The notes beneath the pieces are model-generated. The model had not been told where the DNA came from. It made no database searches and was given only the letters and a program-made list of their open reading frames with translations. From assembly GCA_015680685.1 (NCBI GenBank), contig MNCI01018161.1:275369-339368 (forward strand): a stretch of 64,000 nucleotides of DNA, read 5' to 3'. Positions 24,908-35,381 of the stretch are shown here, in pieces (within the stretch, counting starts at the first letter, position 1; the number at the start of each line of letters is the position of its first letter). The DNA is from Gnetum montanum (lineage: Eukaryota; Streptophyta; Gnetopsida; Gnetales; Gnetaceae). The translations under genes and the position numbers were made by a program.

Positions 24908-25705
24908 TTAGATTGTGGTAGGAGGTGAAGGCTCCTGGGGTGCTGATGAACCTTCTCTAGCCTCTGGTGCCTATGGCAATGGTCATTGAGGCTAAGGTGG
25001 TTACAAATATATTTTTGTAGTAGTTTCTTCTAGTGAAAGATGGAAGACATCTAGCAGTGATTCCATCTTCATGTCCATAGTCTGGAAATCATACATAGTT
25101 CACATGACACCACTGATGTGAGCTAGTATAGGAACATCTCACAAACAAGACATGATCCCAATCAACTCCTTGACATTTATGAAAAAGGAAGTGAATTATT
25201 TACATTTGATGTTGAATTTCTTCACAAGATTCTACATAGTGATAGTTCATTATTTTGGTCAAGTTCTCCACAACTAATCATTGATCTATGAAGCAAGTAA
25301 AGAGAAATTCAAGCTTGGCATTATTTGTTTCTAGCTTTTGTTTCATGTCTTTATCGTGCTTGAACTCTACCTCATATAGGAGGTATGAACTGGTCACTTA
25401 TTTCTCTAGCTTTGACCATGATCATTTGGTAGTCAACATTGGCAAGTTTCCATCGAAGGTTGGCTAACTTCATGTATTCAGTCATCTCCTTGATCTATAA
25501 TTCCTTTAAGCATATTTTAGCTTTGTTATAAGTGTTTAATCAATCAAATATGGGTTGTCACATGTCATCTCCTTGTTGGAGTTGATGAAGAATCTCCTTC
25601 ATCATCAACTTGGCTAACTAGATTTCTTTTTCATTTTCTTTGAGAAGTCTAATTTGATCACTATAATGATTTTTGACTCATTCAAAATTTAGGGCCTCAT
25701 TCTTC
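24908..25705 (-). pseudogene. T1 coiled-coil ORF, C-terminal part
   Basis: Aligns with T5 61110-62040: LKENEKEI*LAKLMMKEIL, NTYNKAKICLKEL, MTEYMKLANLRW. It ends APQEPSPPTTI plus a TAA stop at 24908. T2 ends similarly (PLEEPPPPGTT). It is rich in Lys, Glu and Leu heptads, with in-frame TAG. Function unknown. Confidence 0.65.
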
Positions 25706-25710
25706 CAGAC
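25706..25710. repeat. G2 target-site duplication, left copy (decayed)
   Basis: CAGAC, i.e. GTCTG in T1 sense. The right copy at 37132-37136 is TAGAT (ATCTA in sense). T5 has the uninterrupted equivalent ACCTG; both copies differ from it only by transitions. Confidence 0.55.
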
Positions 25711-27527
25711 TATAACAACCAAAAACATTAGTGATTTAAACACCAAGGGATTCACACGTGCACAACCTAACACTACATCTACATGAGGGCCTTAGTGGAG
25801 GTGGAGATAAGGTGTCCTAAATAGTCTTATCAATTGAATAGGGACTTTGCCAATTGCAACTGAGGTTGTGGATGTAACCAAGGATAGCATGATTAGCTGA
25901 AAATGCAAATGCAAACAACATGAAATGATGGTAAGTGTCAAAGTAGTGTTTCGTGGTGCTAAGTATAAATTGTAGCCATGGAATGGGGATGAGCGTAGCC
26001 AAGGGTTTTAACCAAAATGAGGATGTCAAACCACAAATACTACTGCTCGATTGTAGTACAGCATGATGACATGTGAAAAAATGAAAAAAGATGCAAGAAA
26101 GATGAAAGAAAATGTTAGAAATGGGAGAGAGAAATGGAACACCACCTCAAATGGGAGCATAGTTAACTCCAAAAGGGTCTCAGAAGGTACACAGTGTATA
26201 ACAAGCAAAGTGATAGCGTAGTCATAGTCTCAGTCATGTTGGGCCATGAAGTCTGGTGCTTGCAGTGATGAACGGTGCCTACTGGGTTGGCCACTATGGT
26301 GTACCATGTAGTGTTCTATAAGGCTACAATGGGGTCATCATGTACCATGCAATGTAAGGCTACAATAGGACCGTAGTGTACCATGTAGTACAAATATTCC
26401 TCTCCACCGATGTGGTGTTCTCTAGGTCTCGTTTGCCCATGGAGCTAAGTGCCAAGATGCCAAATGAAAGTGCCAACTACCAACCCCCAAAATGTCAGGG
26501 ATCTAGGGGTATTTATAAGGCTAGGGTTAGTCCAAAATGTAGATCAATTATCATGTGGCAGTGTGATAGGTGGGACTACAAGAAAAATTTAGAAAATTTT
26601 CTAAGCCTGAAGTTGACCAAAATGAGTCCAAAAATTTCTCTAACTCTGATTACTATGCTGGCTATGTTCACCCCTTGCTATACTCGCTATGCTCTAGAGC
26701 ATAGGTACAATTTGGCACAAATGGGGACTGTAGGAGAAATGAAAATTGTTGATCTTACCTATCAAATGAGTACTAGAGCTAGAATGAAGGAATGTGCTAA
26801 GCTCTAGAAGCTTTTGGAGGCAATTCCATGTTGCTATGCTAGCTACACTCTAGAGCATAGCCCAATAGTTAGGAAAATTTTGCAAAAAACTAAAGTCTAG
26901 TGTTGCTATGCTTGCTATGCTCATGAGCATAGTAGGAAGGGATAGGATGTAGCATGTACACTTAGAAAAATCTAGTGAAAATTGTAGTCCTTGTTCTTAC
27001 TACACCAACTATGCTCTAGAGTGTAGCAAGAGGGGTAACCTCAGGAGTTAGAAAATATGACAAACTATTTTCTTTCATTTTGAGCTAGCTTGACAACTTC
27101 TGGCTTGACACTCATGCAAACTAGCCACTGAAATGCATGCTACATTGACTATGCTCTAGAGTGTAGCAGGGAGAATAAGAGCATAGCACAACACTTAGAA
27201 AAATTTCTACAATTTGTGTCATCATTTTGACACTTAGCCAAAATTGTAGAAAATTGGTTGTTAAAGTTGACTATGCTCTACTACAATGGAGAGCATGGTC
27301 CTAGCACTTAGAAAAATTTGCAAAAACTACCATTTTTTTGACACTTAGAAAAATTTTACACATCTAGCAATTGGAGCTAAAAACACTCTCCACTGGGCCA
27401 ACTACACTCTACTGCAATGGACAACATAGTCCCAACACTTAGAAAAATTTGTAAAAAGTGTCATTGTTTTGACACTTAGCCAAATTTGTAGTCAAGAAGT
27501 GGTAGCCTAAATTTTTGTGGTATTTCA
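25711..27527 (-). mobile_element. G2 3' LTR (1817 bp)
   Basis: Aligns along its length with 35382-37131. Its interior repeats TGCTATGCTAGCTACACTC, TAGAGCATAG and ACTTAGAAAAATTTG several times. It ends next to the target duplication at 25706-25710. Confidence 0.8.
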
Positions 27528-28689
27528 TTGGCCACTCTTTGTTGACATCTAGAGGAGTGGCCCAAGAGAGGTCAACAACGAATTTGAAACATCACAACAG
27601 GCATGCCACCAACATTACTGATTAGTACTTGGTAGGAGGATGCTTTGTTGGGCTCAAGAGTGCTAAAGGAAATGGTATGCTAAGGTTAATGGATGTAGGG
27701 AATTAGCTTGGGGATAGAAATGGAGGAAAGAGATGCAAATGATGTATCATGCTATAAAATGTGGAGTCAGCACAACTGATTATGATCATGGCACTAGGGT
27801 GGCTTGTTGCTAAAACAATGACCTCTTATTATAATACTTGTGAGAGATTCATTACCCATAGCACTAGAATGGCTTACCCTTGACATCTTGGCCTCTCATC
27901 AAAGTGCTTATGAGAAGCTCAATGCAAATTTATGGTTAGACCAATTGCAAAACTGCAACTTTGCTACTTTTTTGAGTTTTGTATTTTTTTCTTTTGCTTT
28001 TTTGCTTTTTGCTTTGTGAAATGCTAGCTGCAAGATGCTTATCATCAAGTGGACTTCATGCCACTCAATAGGCTTTTCTTAGAGGCAACCATGTCATGTC
28101 TATAGAATAGGTGTTTCCTCCTAGGTATGAGATGCATTGCATCTTCTTGGACTTTGACTAGCTCACAGAGGCTCCCCATGGGATGAGCTTCATTATTTCC
28201 ATCATGGGTTTTTTGGTTGACTAAAAGAAGAGTGTCATGTACATTGGAGAAGATAGTAGGGTAGGTGAGAAAATGTAAGAAAAAAGAGGCAAATGCAAGT
28301 AGTCTATAGTAGGGTAATAGGGATCTGCACTCTTGAGTGGCTTGACAAGTCCAATTAAGCACATTGGAGCAATGTGGCAACTTACTACTATGATGAAACA
28401 CATCTCTAAATGAGCACCTCCAAGGCTTCATCCTACAAACATAATGCAGAGAAGACAAGAAAACAACCACACAACATGAGATGAGAGAAAATGCTAGATG
28501 TGAAGATGTTGCAAGTGTTGGATGTCAAGATGTTGCAAATGCATCAAATGTTGTACCAACTACAAGTGCTCAAGAAGCTAGTGAAAGTGTCATGGCAATG
28601 ATGCTACGAGTTCTCCAAAGGCCTCATCAATAGCAAGTGCTCCAAAAGATTAGCAAAATGGTGGGAGGAGATGATGCTGCAAGTATGCA
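27528..28689 (-). other. G2 internal 3' region, no gene recognised
   Basis: Starts with the polypurine tract (sense AAAGAGTGGCCAA before TGAAAT). The 141-codon minus-strand frame at 28045-28470 has no recognisable motif. 28500-28680 has imperfect repeats of GATGTTGCAA and AAGTGCTC. Confidence 0.45.
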
Positions 28690-29330
28690 AACCTAGTTTA
28701 AGGTCTTGGAAAATCACAAAGTGCTCCTTTATAGTCCTAGCAGACTGCTGTGTGCTAGTTTAATGTCATAGTAGATGAGCTATTATGCCAATTTAATGTC
28801 ATGACCCAAGGATTATTTGTGCCAATTTATAGTCATAGTGGATAGTTGCACTAGTTTATATTCATAGTGGACTAATGCACCAATTTATAGTCATAGTAGA
28901 CTATCTATGCTAGTTTTTTGCATCATGGTGGATGAGTGCTTACCTTGCTTATGTGAGGTGTGATGTTGCATGCATAATCATGTTGTGTGCTTACAAGATC
29001 CTACAAAAATTAACTAGAAAAACAATATCAAGTGGCACCTATTGTAAACAAAGTTAAAATGCATAAATGAAATTAAATCAATGTGAAGAACAATAGTTTT
29101 AGGCCATTCAAGGCGACAATGGTAGTTTAAGGCCATTTTAGGCTATCGAGTGTTGCTAGTTTTGGGTCATTTTGTGCCAATGCTAGTTTAAGGACATTTT
29201 GGGCCATTGCGAAGGGATTAATGGTTTAAGGTCATTTCAAGTCATATGTTGCTAGTTTAAGGCCATGGTGGGTCATAGGTTGCTAGTTTAAAGTCATTCT
29301 AAGACATGGGCTAGTTAAGGCCTTTTCAGG
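28690..29330 (-). repeat. G2 spacer repeats downstream of gag-protease
   Basis: Two groups. 28690-28930 has units with CTAGTTTATAGTCATAGTGGA (20-30 bp apart). 29090-29330 has units with GCTAGTTTAAGGCCAT(T/G). The shared core CTAGTTTAAGG is the complement of CCTTAAACTAG in G3. Confidence 0.65.
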
Positions 29331-29639
29331 CCACGTGTTTTTTTGTAGTTTTAGTGTTATGATTTTTATGTATTTTGATGTTTTTCAAATGCAATGCATA
29401 AGCTAAGTTGATTAATACATAAATTAAGCAAAAAAAGAATGAACAAAATGAAATCTGTAATCTAAGAGAGTAGACAAAATGTAAATGCATAGGCTAGTGG
29501 GATGCAAAAAAAATTCAAAAATGCATGACAAGTGAAGGCAATGGGTAGGTAGGCATCTAGCACATTTTTGGCCAAGGAAGTGCCTTGATCAAGTAATTGT
29601 TTCCTAATCTAGCATAGATTAAGGGATGCATAGGGCTTA

Positions 29640-32492
29640 TGGTCCTCTAAGAGGCTATTGGCTTCAACCACTCATTTAGGTGTGCTAGCCTTAGGCGTTG
29701 TGTTGGTTGCCATAAGTGTATCACCAAGAAACTCCACCTCTAACACTTGCCCCATGTCTATGTTGTGGATAGTCAACAAGGAGGTCTTATCACCATGGAT
29801 GATAACTTAACCACCTTCATATAGAAAGTGGACTTCTAGGTGGATGGGAGAGGAGACAACCTATAGTTGAGCTAACCAAAGCCTTTCCAGGGTTAGGTTG
29901 AAGCCTGACATCTCCTCAATGATAGTGAAATCTACATTGGTGGGGTACTGCTCCCCTACCATGAAGGTGATGTTGATTGTACCCCTAACAATGATGCATT
30001 ATCCATTAAAGTATTTTAGACATGCATTTTTGATTGTCTTCATTTCATCTACTAGGCCTAACTTGTTGATAATAGAGTACAATACTATGTTTGCTACTGC
30101 ACCATCATTGACATGCACTTTGTGGATTATGCACTATCCAACATGTATGCTAATGGATAGTGGAGCTATAGTGACCCCCCTCATTTGGGGTTAACTTTGA
30201 CTACATCATCATGAAATGCTAGGAATGTGGAACCTAATTCCTATGGTGTAGGAGGCAACATCGTTGCATGGATGGTGTTCTCATCTACAAGGATGTCCTC
30301 CATAATAGGAATGAAGGCTAACATCTAGGCCAATGCTTCGCAATAAGCAAATGAGGTCATGACTAGGTTGTACAAGCTTAACATTGTGTTCTTTTGCTTA
30401 AGCTTTTATTTCACCTAGGTTAGTATAGCTATGAAGTCCTTGTTGTCAATCATTATGTTGGCCTTAACTTCCTCCATGTGGATTCAGAGATGGATCTCTC
30501 ATAGAGGGAACTTAGGCTTGGGTTGCTTGGCTTGCCTAGGGGTAGGGGCCCTAGTGCTTGGTTGTTTCTTACTAGTTATGGACTTTTCTTCAGCCATGGG
30601 GATTGCGAGGTGCTCATTCATCCTCTTGCATTGCCATTTGGATGGCCTACCTAATTTGCTAGTGGGATCGACCCTTGAAGAAGAAGAGACTAAGATGTTG
30701 CCCATTGTTGGGCTTTGGATAGGTGAGGGGCCATCACATTGTAGCATCCTTATGATAAATGGTGGTTTAGGGGTTATTTTAGGGCCAAATTGTTGTGGCA
30801 TCTTGATGATGAAAGGTTGCTTAGTAGTTGTTGTTGCTACGTCATGCTAGTTTAACATCTTAGAAAATGGTTGGTTTGGTTGCTAGTTTAACATATTAGC
30901 AGATGATTGCTATAGGGCCTTGATCACAAAGGGTGTTGTGGGTGCTTGAGGTAGCACTTTGATCATAAAGAAGGGCGTCTTACTTATGGAGGCTGAGGGA
31001 ATCCTTGCCTTTTTGGAAGGCACGTAGATCACAAAAGGTTGTTGCATTGGTTTAGACTTGCAACCTACACTAATGGAGTTTATGATGTAGCAGGCATCAT
31101 CTACATTAGATTGGCTTGCTACATTGAGCACTAGTTGGACCCATTTTATCATTTTTTGTAGCTTGTCCTACAAATCATAATAGTTATTCATACTATGACC
31201 AAACATCTAGTGGTAATGATAGTATTAGCCCCACTGGAAGTGTTGTGGGACTAGGGGCTCATTTGGTATTGCTAAGGTAGAGTTACTCAATAGTTTGTAG
31301 TACTTGTTATGTTTTTTATGGGAAATCTTTGGTACATGTTTGTATTAGATTCGCCTAGCTTTTGGGAGTTACTCCAATAGTTCAAAGGGTTCCATAAGTA
31401 GTGATGTATACTTTGAATGATCCTTACACTCAAATTTTAGCCTTGGGGTAGCCCTTACTAATGTAGGCAAGTTGGCACTAAAGTTGGTGGCTTTGTGATT
31501 TGGGACCTTTGGCTACTTAGTCTTCAGGCTCTGATTGGTTGCTTTTGTACCTATGACCACTACTACCATTGTTTTGTTTTGCTTGTATGCATGTTGGTTT
31601 CTATAGGCCATGTAGGATAGGTCATTGTTGGCTTGTACTACCTCCTCTATGCCCTTTGTTTGGGTAAAGCCTTGGCTAAGAGAATTTAGGGCCAAGTAAT
31701 ATAGTTTGAACTTGATGAAGTCATTTACTGCACCCTTGAAGATGGCTAGTAGGTGCATCTCTACTAGGGGTTCATACATTTTTCTCAATGCAGCATTCTA
31801 GGATTGGAAGAATTTTGGCATGGGCTCTAGGGGTCCCTACTTGACTTACATGAGCTAGTCGAGGGTTGCTTTAGCCTTTAGGTTGTACCTGAAGCATGTC
31901 ACAAACTAGCTTATGAGATTCTTCAAAGAAGAGATTGAGGCCTTAGGTAGCACATGATACTAGTTTAAGTCCTTACCAATGAGTGACATGGGGAACACAC
32001 ACATGATGGTATGTGGCCAAGCTTGAAGGACCAGGCACTTAGATCGAAATATGACCAAGTATGCATTATGGTCTTCTTCATCGATGTACTTGGTAATTTG
32101 AGGTAGCAAGATCCTAGTTGGGAGAGTTATGGATGTGACTACATGACTTATGGGGTCGTATTGGTAGAATTCCACCATCTTGATAGTTTCAGAGGAGGTA
32201 GATTTGAGTCAATTGATCTCCTCTATCAAACTTTGGATTAGTTAAAATTCCTAATCCAAGCTTGTGGATGTGTCAATCAATTGCATTGGCTAGGCTTATG
32301 TTGGTTGTATGGTGTAGGATCATACTGTTGGTTGCAAGGTTTGCTAGTTTGACATCATAGCAAATGATCGTTGTTAGTTTAATGTTGTAGTGGATAGGTT
32401 TAGTTGATGTGTTGGCTAAGGGATGGGCGTAGTGACCAAGGTGGGCCACACATGAGTGGGTTGAATGGACATCATGGGCCACCTCCTAGCTT
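29640..32492 (-). pseudogene. G2 gag-protease remnant, main part
   Basis: Capsid block 31960-32178 (VEFYQYDPISHVV, TITLPTRILLPQ, PHTIMCVFPMSL) and 31513-31788 (EMHLLAIFKGAVNDFIKFK, YYLALNSLSQ) align with G3 48215-48718. The protease lies at about 29870-30160 with VHVNDGAVANIV and FNLTLERLWLAQL. The active-site region is decayed. CTAGTTTAACAT motifs at 30845-30900 and 32340-32395 resemble the spacer repeats. Confidence 0.7.
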
Positions 32493-32660
32493 ATTATAAA
32501 ATGAAAAAATAATTTTAAAAGAAAATTTAAATGATGAAGAGGCTTTATGAAGAAAACAATACCAAAACTTTCTAGGTTCCTTATTAATTATGTAAGCAAA
32601 ATATTTCTATTGTTCCTTGATAAATTTCATTTTTTTTTGTTCTAACCAAGAATTTATATG
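32493..32660. other. 168-bp A/T-rich segment between gag and T2 LTR
   Basis: It does not read as gag and has no match in the window. It may be filler introduced with T2 or a diverged gag-linker. Confidence 0.3.
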
Positions 32661-33004
32661 TGATGAGTGGCAAGGTACCCCTACACTCAACCATACGAAA
32701 TGAGCGTCGCACGCGCGATCCGGTCGAACTCCGCAGATGGACTAGTTGTGGCACCTAGATAGTTAGCCTTAGGTTGCAGTTCATTGTCTTCCCATCTAGA
32801 CTAGTTTTGCATATGTCACGTATGGTTTAATCTAGATGAGGTGTATGATGTGTTCTAATTCTAACGCTACTCCTGATGGTAGTGGGAAATGATATTTAAC
32901 TAAATCTAAGCTAAGAGGAAAAGGGTAAGAAAATCTAATCTAGCCTAAGTGCGACAAGTAACCGATTCCTTGATCAACCGTACACATCTTGGACTTCGTG
33001 CACG

Positions 33005-33135
33005 ACTGCCACTGGGACTACCAAGCATAGGCCTAGGTACGCCACTGGGATTACCAAGCGCAGACCCCAAATACGCCACTGGGTTACCAAGCGTAGATCC
33101 CCCTAGCTACACCACTGGGCTACCAAGCAGTCACA
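33005..33135. repeat. Four ~35-bp subrepeats in the T2 LTR
   Basis: Units start GCCACTGGGACTACCAAGC, GCCACTGGGATTACCAAGC, GCCACTGGGTTACCAAGC and ACCACTGGGCTACCAAGC. T3 has only two related units (near 45279 and 45305). Confidence 0.75.
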
Positions 33136-33528
33136 TTTAAATGCTCATAATCAATTCGTACTCGTTCCGCTTCTAGGAGTTTAAGGGTGAGAAACTAATC
33201 ACGATGAGTAACCGATTCCTTAACTAACCGTACACACCCGTGGATGCTCGTAGTCAAGTCGTACTCACACCGTGCTATGAAAGCAATAAATAACATTAAA
33301 TAAATAACAATAAATAAACTAAGTGAATGCTACAATGATGAAGTAATCTCGATCTTTATTGCCAGTCATGTGCATGTCCAAGTACCGCACACTCGAATAA
33401 AGACACCGTACAATTACATTCACCACACTACGGGCAGACACGGGAAAAATTCTAACTCTGGAGGGATCAAACTGCCAAAGCTTCGCTACTCTAAAATTGG
33501 GATCCCCAAACAAGGGAGAGCCGCCTCT

Positions 33529-33536
33529 TATTTATA
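33529..33536 (-). promoter_or_regulatory. T2 LTR TATA box
   Basis: Sense TATAAATA followed by AGAGGCGGC. T3 has TATAAATAAGAGGTGGC at the same place, so it is the likely core promoter of the LTR. Confidence 0.65.
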
Positions 33537-33547
33537 GACATGACGGC

Positions 33548-33635
33548 TGGCTGCGATATTGCGTACGCGATATCGTAGGGAAGGACACGATATAGCGTAT
33601 GTGATATCGCGGGGGATGCGATATCGCGTCCGCGT
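33548..33635 (-). promoter_or_regulatory. T2 U3 repeats of GATATCGCG
   Basis: At least five copies of (C/T)GATAT(C/T)G(C/T)G-like palindromic motifs spaced about 15-22 bp upstream of the TATA box. T3 has two (44872 and 44890). Confidence 0.55.
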
Positions 33636-33814
33636 CTCATCATACCCCCACGACTGAATAAAAACTCGTCCTCGAGTTACAAAGAGAACAAGCTTCAGAG
33701 ATTACACAGTGGATAGGTATGGGATTATTAACTAGGAAAAAGAAATGGACAATCTCCGCAGTGTGGGAAGACACAACACAGAGAAAAAATGCTACAACTA
33801 CAAAAATGTGGAAC

Positions 33815-34255
33815 TCATGTAGTTCCTGGTGGTGGTGGCTCCTCCAGGGGTGCTTTCCCTTTGTCACGTGCTCCGAGCTTTGAAGGTTGATGATGTTGAA
33901 GAATAGCCTGGAGCTTCTTCTCTTCAATCCGAGGGTCTTGTGCTGTCCATGCTGATGCTCTAATGTTTGATGGAGTTGGCACTTCCCACAGACAGGGCAG
34001 TTGCAGGAACATCTGATTAGCTTTGACGTACCACGCCGTGAACACCCGTCATTCCTCTTCGTAGGCTCTGGCTCTATCTTTGTATTCATGATGTTCTGTT
34101 AGCCGTTGAGCCAAGTCGGTTGCCACATCTTTCTATCCTTGATAGCTTTCTTTTACCACCGCGAGTTCAGAATTCGCAACATCTAATTTTTCAGCCAACT
34201 TCTTTCATTCTACAAATTTTGCTTCATATTTGATGTGGGTGGAAGCTACCTGCTA
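33815..34255 (-). pseudogene. T2 coiled-coil ORF, C-terminal part
   Basis: In one frame with few stops: KKLAEKLDVANSELAVVKE, then YKDRARAYEEE, FTAWYVKANQMFLQLPC and a proline-rich tail ending PLEEPPPPGTT before TGA at 33815. It aligns with T1 and T5 at both ends. The first half is a strong predicted coiled coil. Because it is the least decayed copy, it gives the best view of the family protein, but the N-terminal part is missing. Confidence 0.65.
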
Positions 34256-34805
34256 CTGATTCAAGCTAGGAGGATGTTTGAATCATTTGTGGCTAGGAGG
34301 TGGCCCTTGCATGAGCATAGGGTTGGACAAATGTAGTGATCACTTGCAAAGAAGGCTAAATTGGCATGGTCACCATTTCAGAGAGGATGGGTGGACCAAA
34401 CCAAGGAGCGGTCGTACTAGGAAGTGATTATTGGAAGACAATGTAGAGGGGGCTCTTGAATTTAGAGAAAGCCTCAAACTATTCTTCTTCTTCCTATGAG
34501 GCTTCCTCATAGGTTGTCCCTACATCATGCTCATTTGCATGGATGAGTTGGGATAATAGCTAGTGATAGGACTCTATGAGTAGAATTATGTCAAATAAGG
34601 AGGATTTGTACTCCAATCTATCCTTGTGGACTCATTCATAGTCCTATTTTTCCTCCAAGTCAAGGCAATCCACTAGTAATCCTAATTGGATTTTGGCACA
34701 AACAAAATTATATTATTTGTGGCTTAGTGTAACATGCTTTAGGTGGATCATGGTGTCAAATGTGTTAGACATTGACGTGGAAGGTTGATCTAGACTCATG
34801 TTCAT
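34256..34805 (-). pseudogene. G2 gag N-terminal part
   Basis: Starts MNMSLDQPSTSMSNTFD at 34805. The segment through PSTTAPWFGPPILSEM aligns loosely with the first 180 codons of G1 gag (EEEDEFKKEFEPENILGR against EEEE*FEAFSKFKSPLY). It is separated from the rest of gag by T2. Confidence 0.6.
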
Positions 34806-34844
34806 AGATCGAGTTGTGAGAGTTGTTGTTTACAAAAAATCACT

Positions 34845-35120
34845 AACTTTGAAAACTATAAAAAAATGACTAAGTCTACCAGTAGTAGGAAAATGGCTAC
34901 GTATAAAATTGTAGAAAAATAGCTAAGTGTAAACATGTAGAAAAATGGTTAAGTATAGAAACTACAAAAAATTGACTAAGTGTAAAATTGTAGAAAATTG
35001 GCTAAGTATGAAAGTACGAAAATTTGGTTAGGTATGAAACTATGAAAATTTGGCTAAGTATGAAAATGTAGAAAAAATGCTAAGTATGGAAATGTAGAGA
35101 AAATTCTAACTATGAAAGCT
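34845..35120 (-). repeat. G2 leader tandem repeats (~28 bp)
   Basis: About nine units of AAAATGTAGAAAAATGGCTA plus AGTATG on the plus view, between the gag start and the primer site. Confidence 0.7.
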
Positions 35121-35356
35121 ATTGAAAATGGCTAACTCTAGTGCTATGCTCACTACACTAGAGCTAACTATGCTCTCTACACTGAGAGCCAGCTACTCTC
35201 TCCCAAGCACCCAAAATTTTGGTTAAGTGCCAAAGATACACTTTGTCTTTTGTCCAGTGGGAATCTATGGGAACCAATGATGGGGTCTAATCTACACCAA
35301 TCATTGGTGGAGAGAGCACGTGGGATAATAATCAAAAAATGTAGAAGGAAATGGCA

Positions 35357-35376
35357 AGGTCCTTCTTCTAGCACCA
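35357..35376 (-). promoter_or_regulatory. G2 primer-binding site
   Basis: Sense TGGTGCTAGAAGAAGGACC, 5 bp inside the LTR end. It agrees with the G1 and G3 sites. Confidence 0.6.
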
Positions 35377-35381
35377 AAAAC

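Larger units (their letters stand above)
32661..33642 (-). mobile_element. T2 3' LTR (982 bp, CpG-rich)
   Basis: Perfect terminal inverted TGATGAG...CTCATCA. Homologous to solo LTR T3 in reverse orientation, sharing CGGTCGAACTCCGCAGA, AACCGATTCCTT and the TATA region. Followed on the right by TACCCCCACGACTG, the complement of the polypurine tract. Confidence 0.85.
32661..34255 (-). mobile_element. T2: young, 5'-truncated T-family insertion in G2
   Basis: Minus strand: 3' LTR 32661-33642, polypurine side 33643-33660, then internal sequence with the C-terminal part of the T ORF. It is rich in CpG compared with the surroundings. It lies between the N- and C-terminal parts of G2 gag. The 5' LTR is absent and the right boundary is uncertain (34255-34320). 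Confidence 0.7.

Noticed and set aside
30431-30850. 139-codon plus-strand frame
   Set aside because: It is the shadow of minus-strand G2 gag-protease, which has recognisable motifs.
32949-33140. Open frame with repeated LPLGLPS as a small protein
   Set aside because: It is produced by the 35-bp subrepeats of the T2 LTR and is absent from T3.
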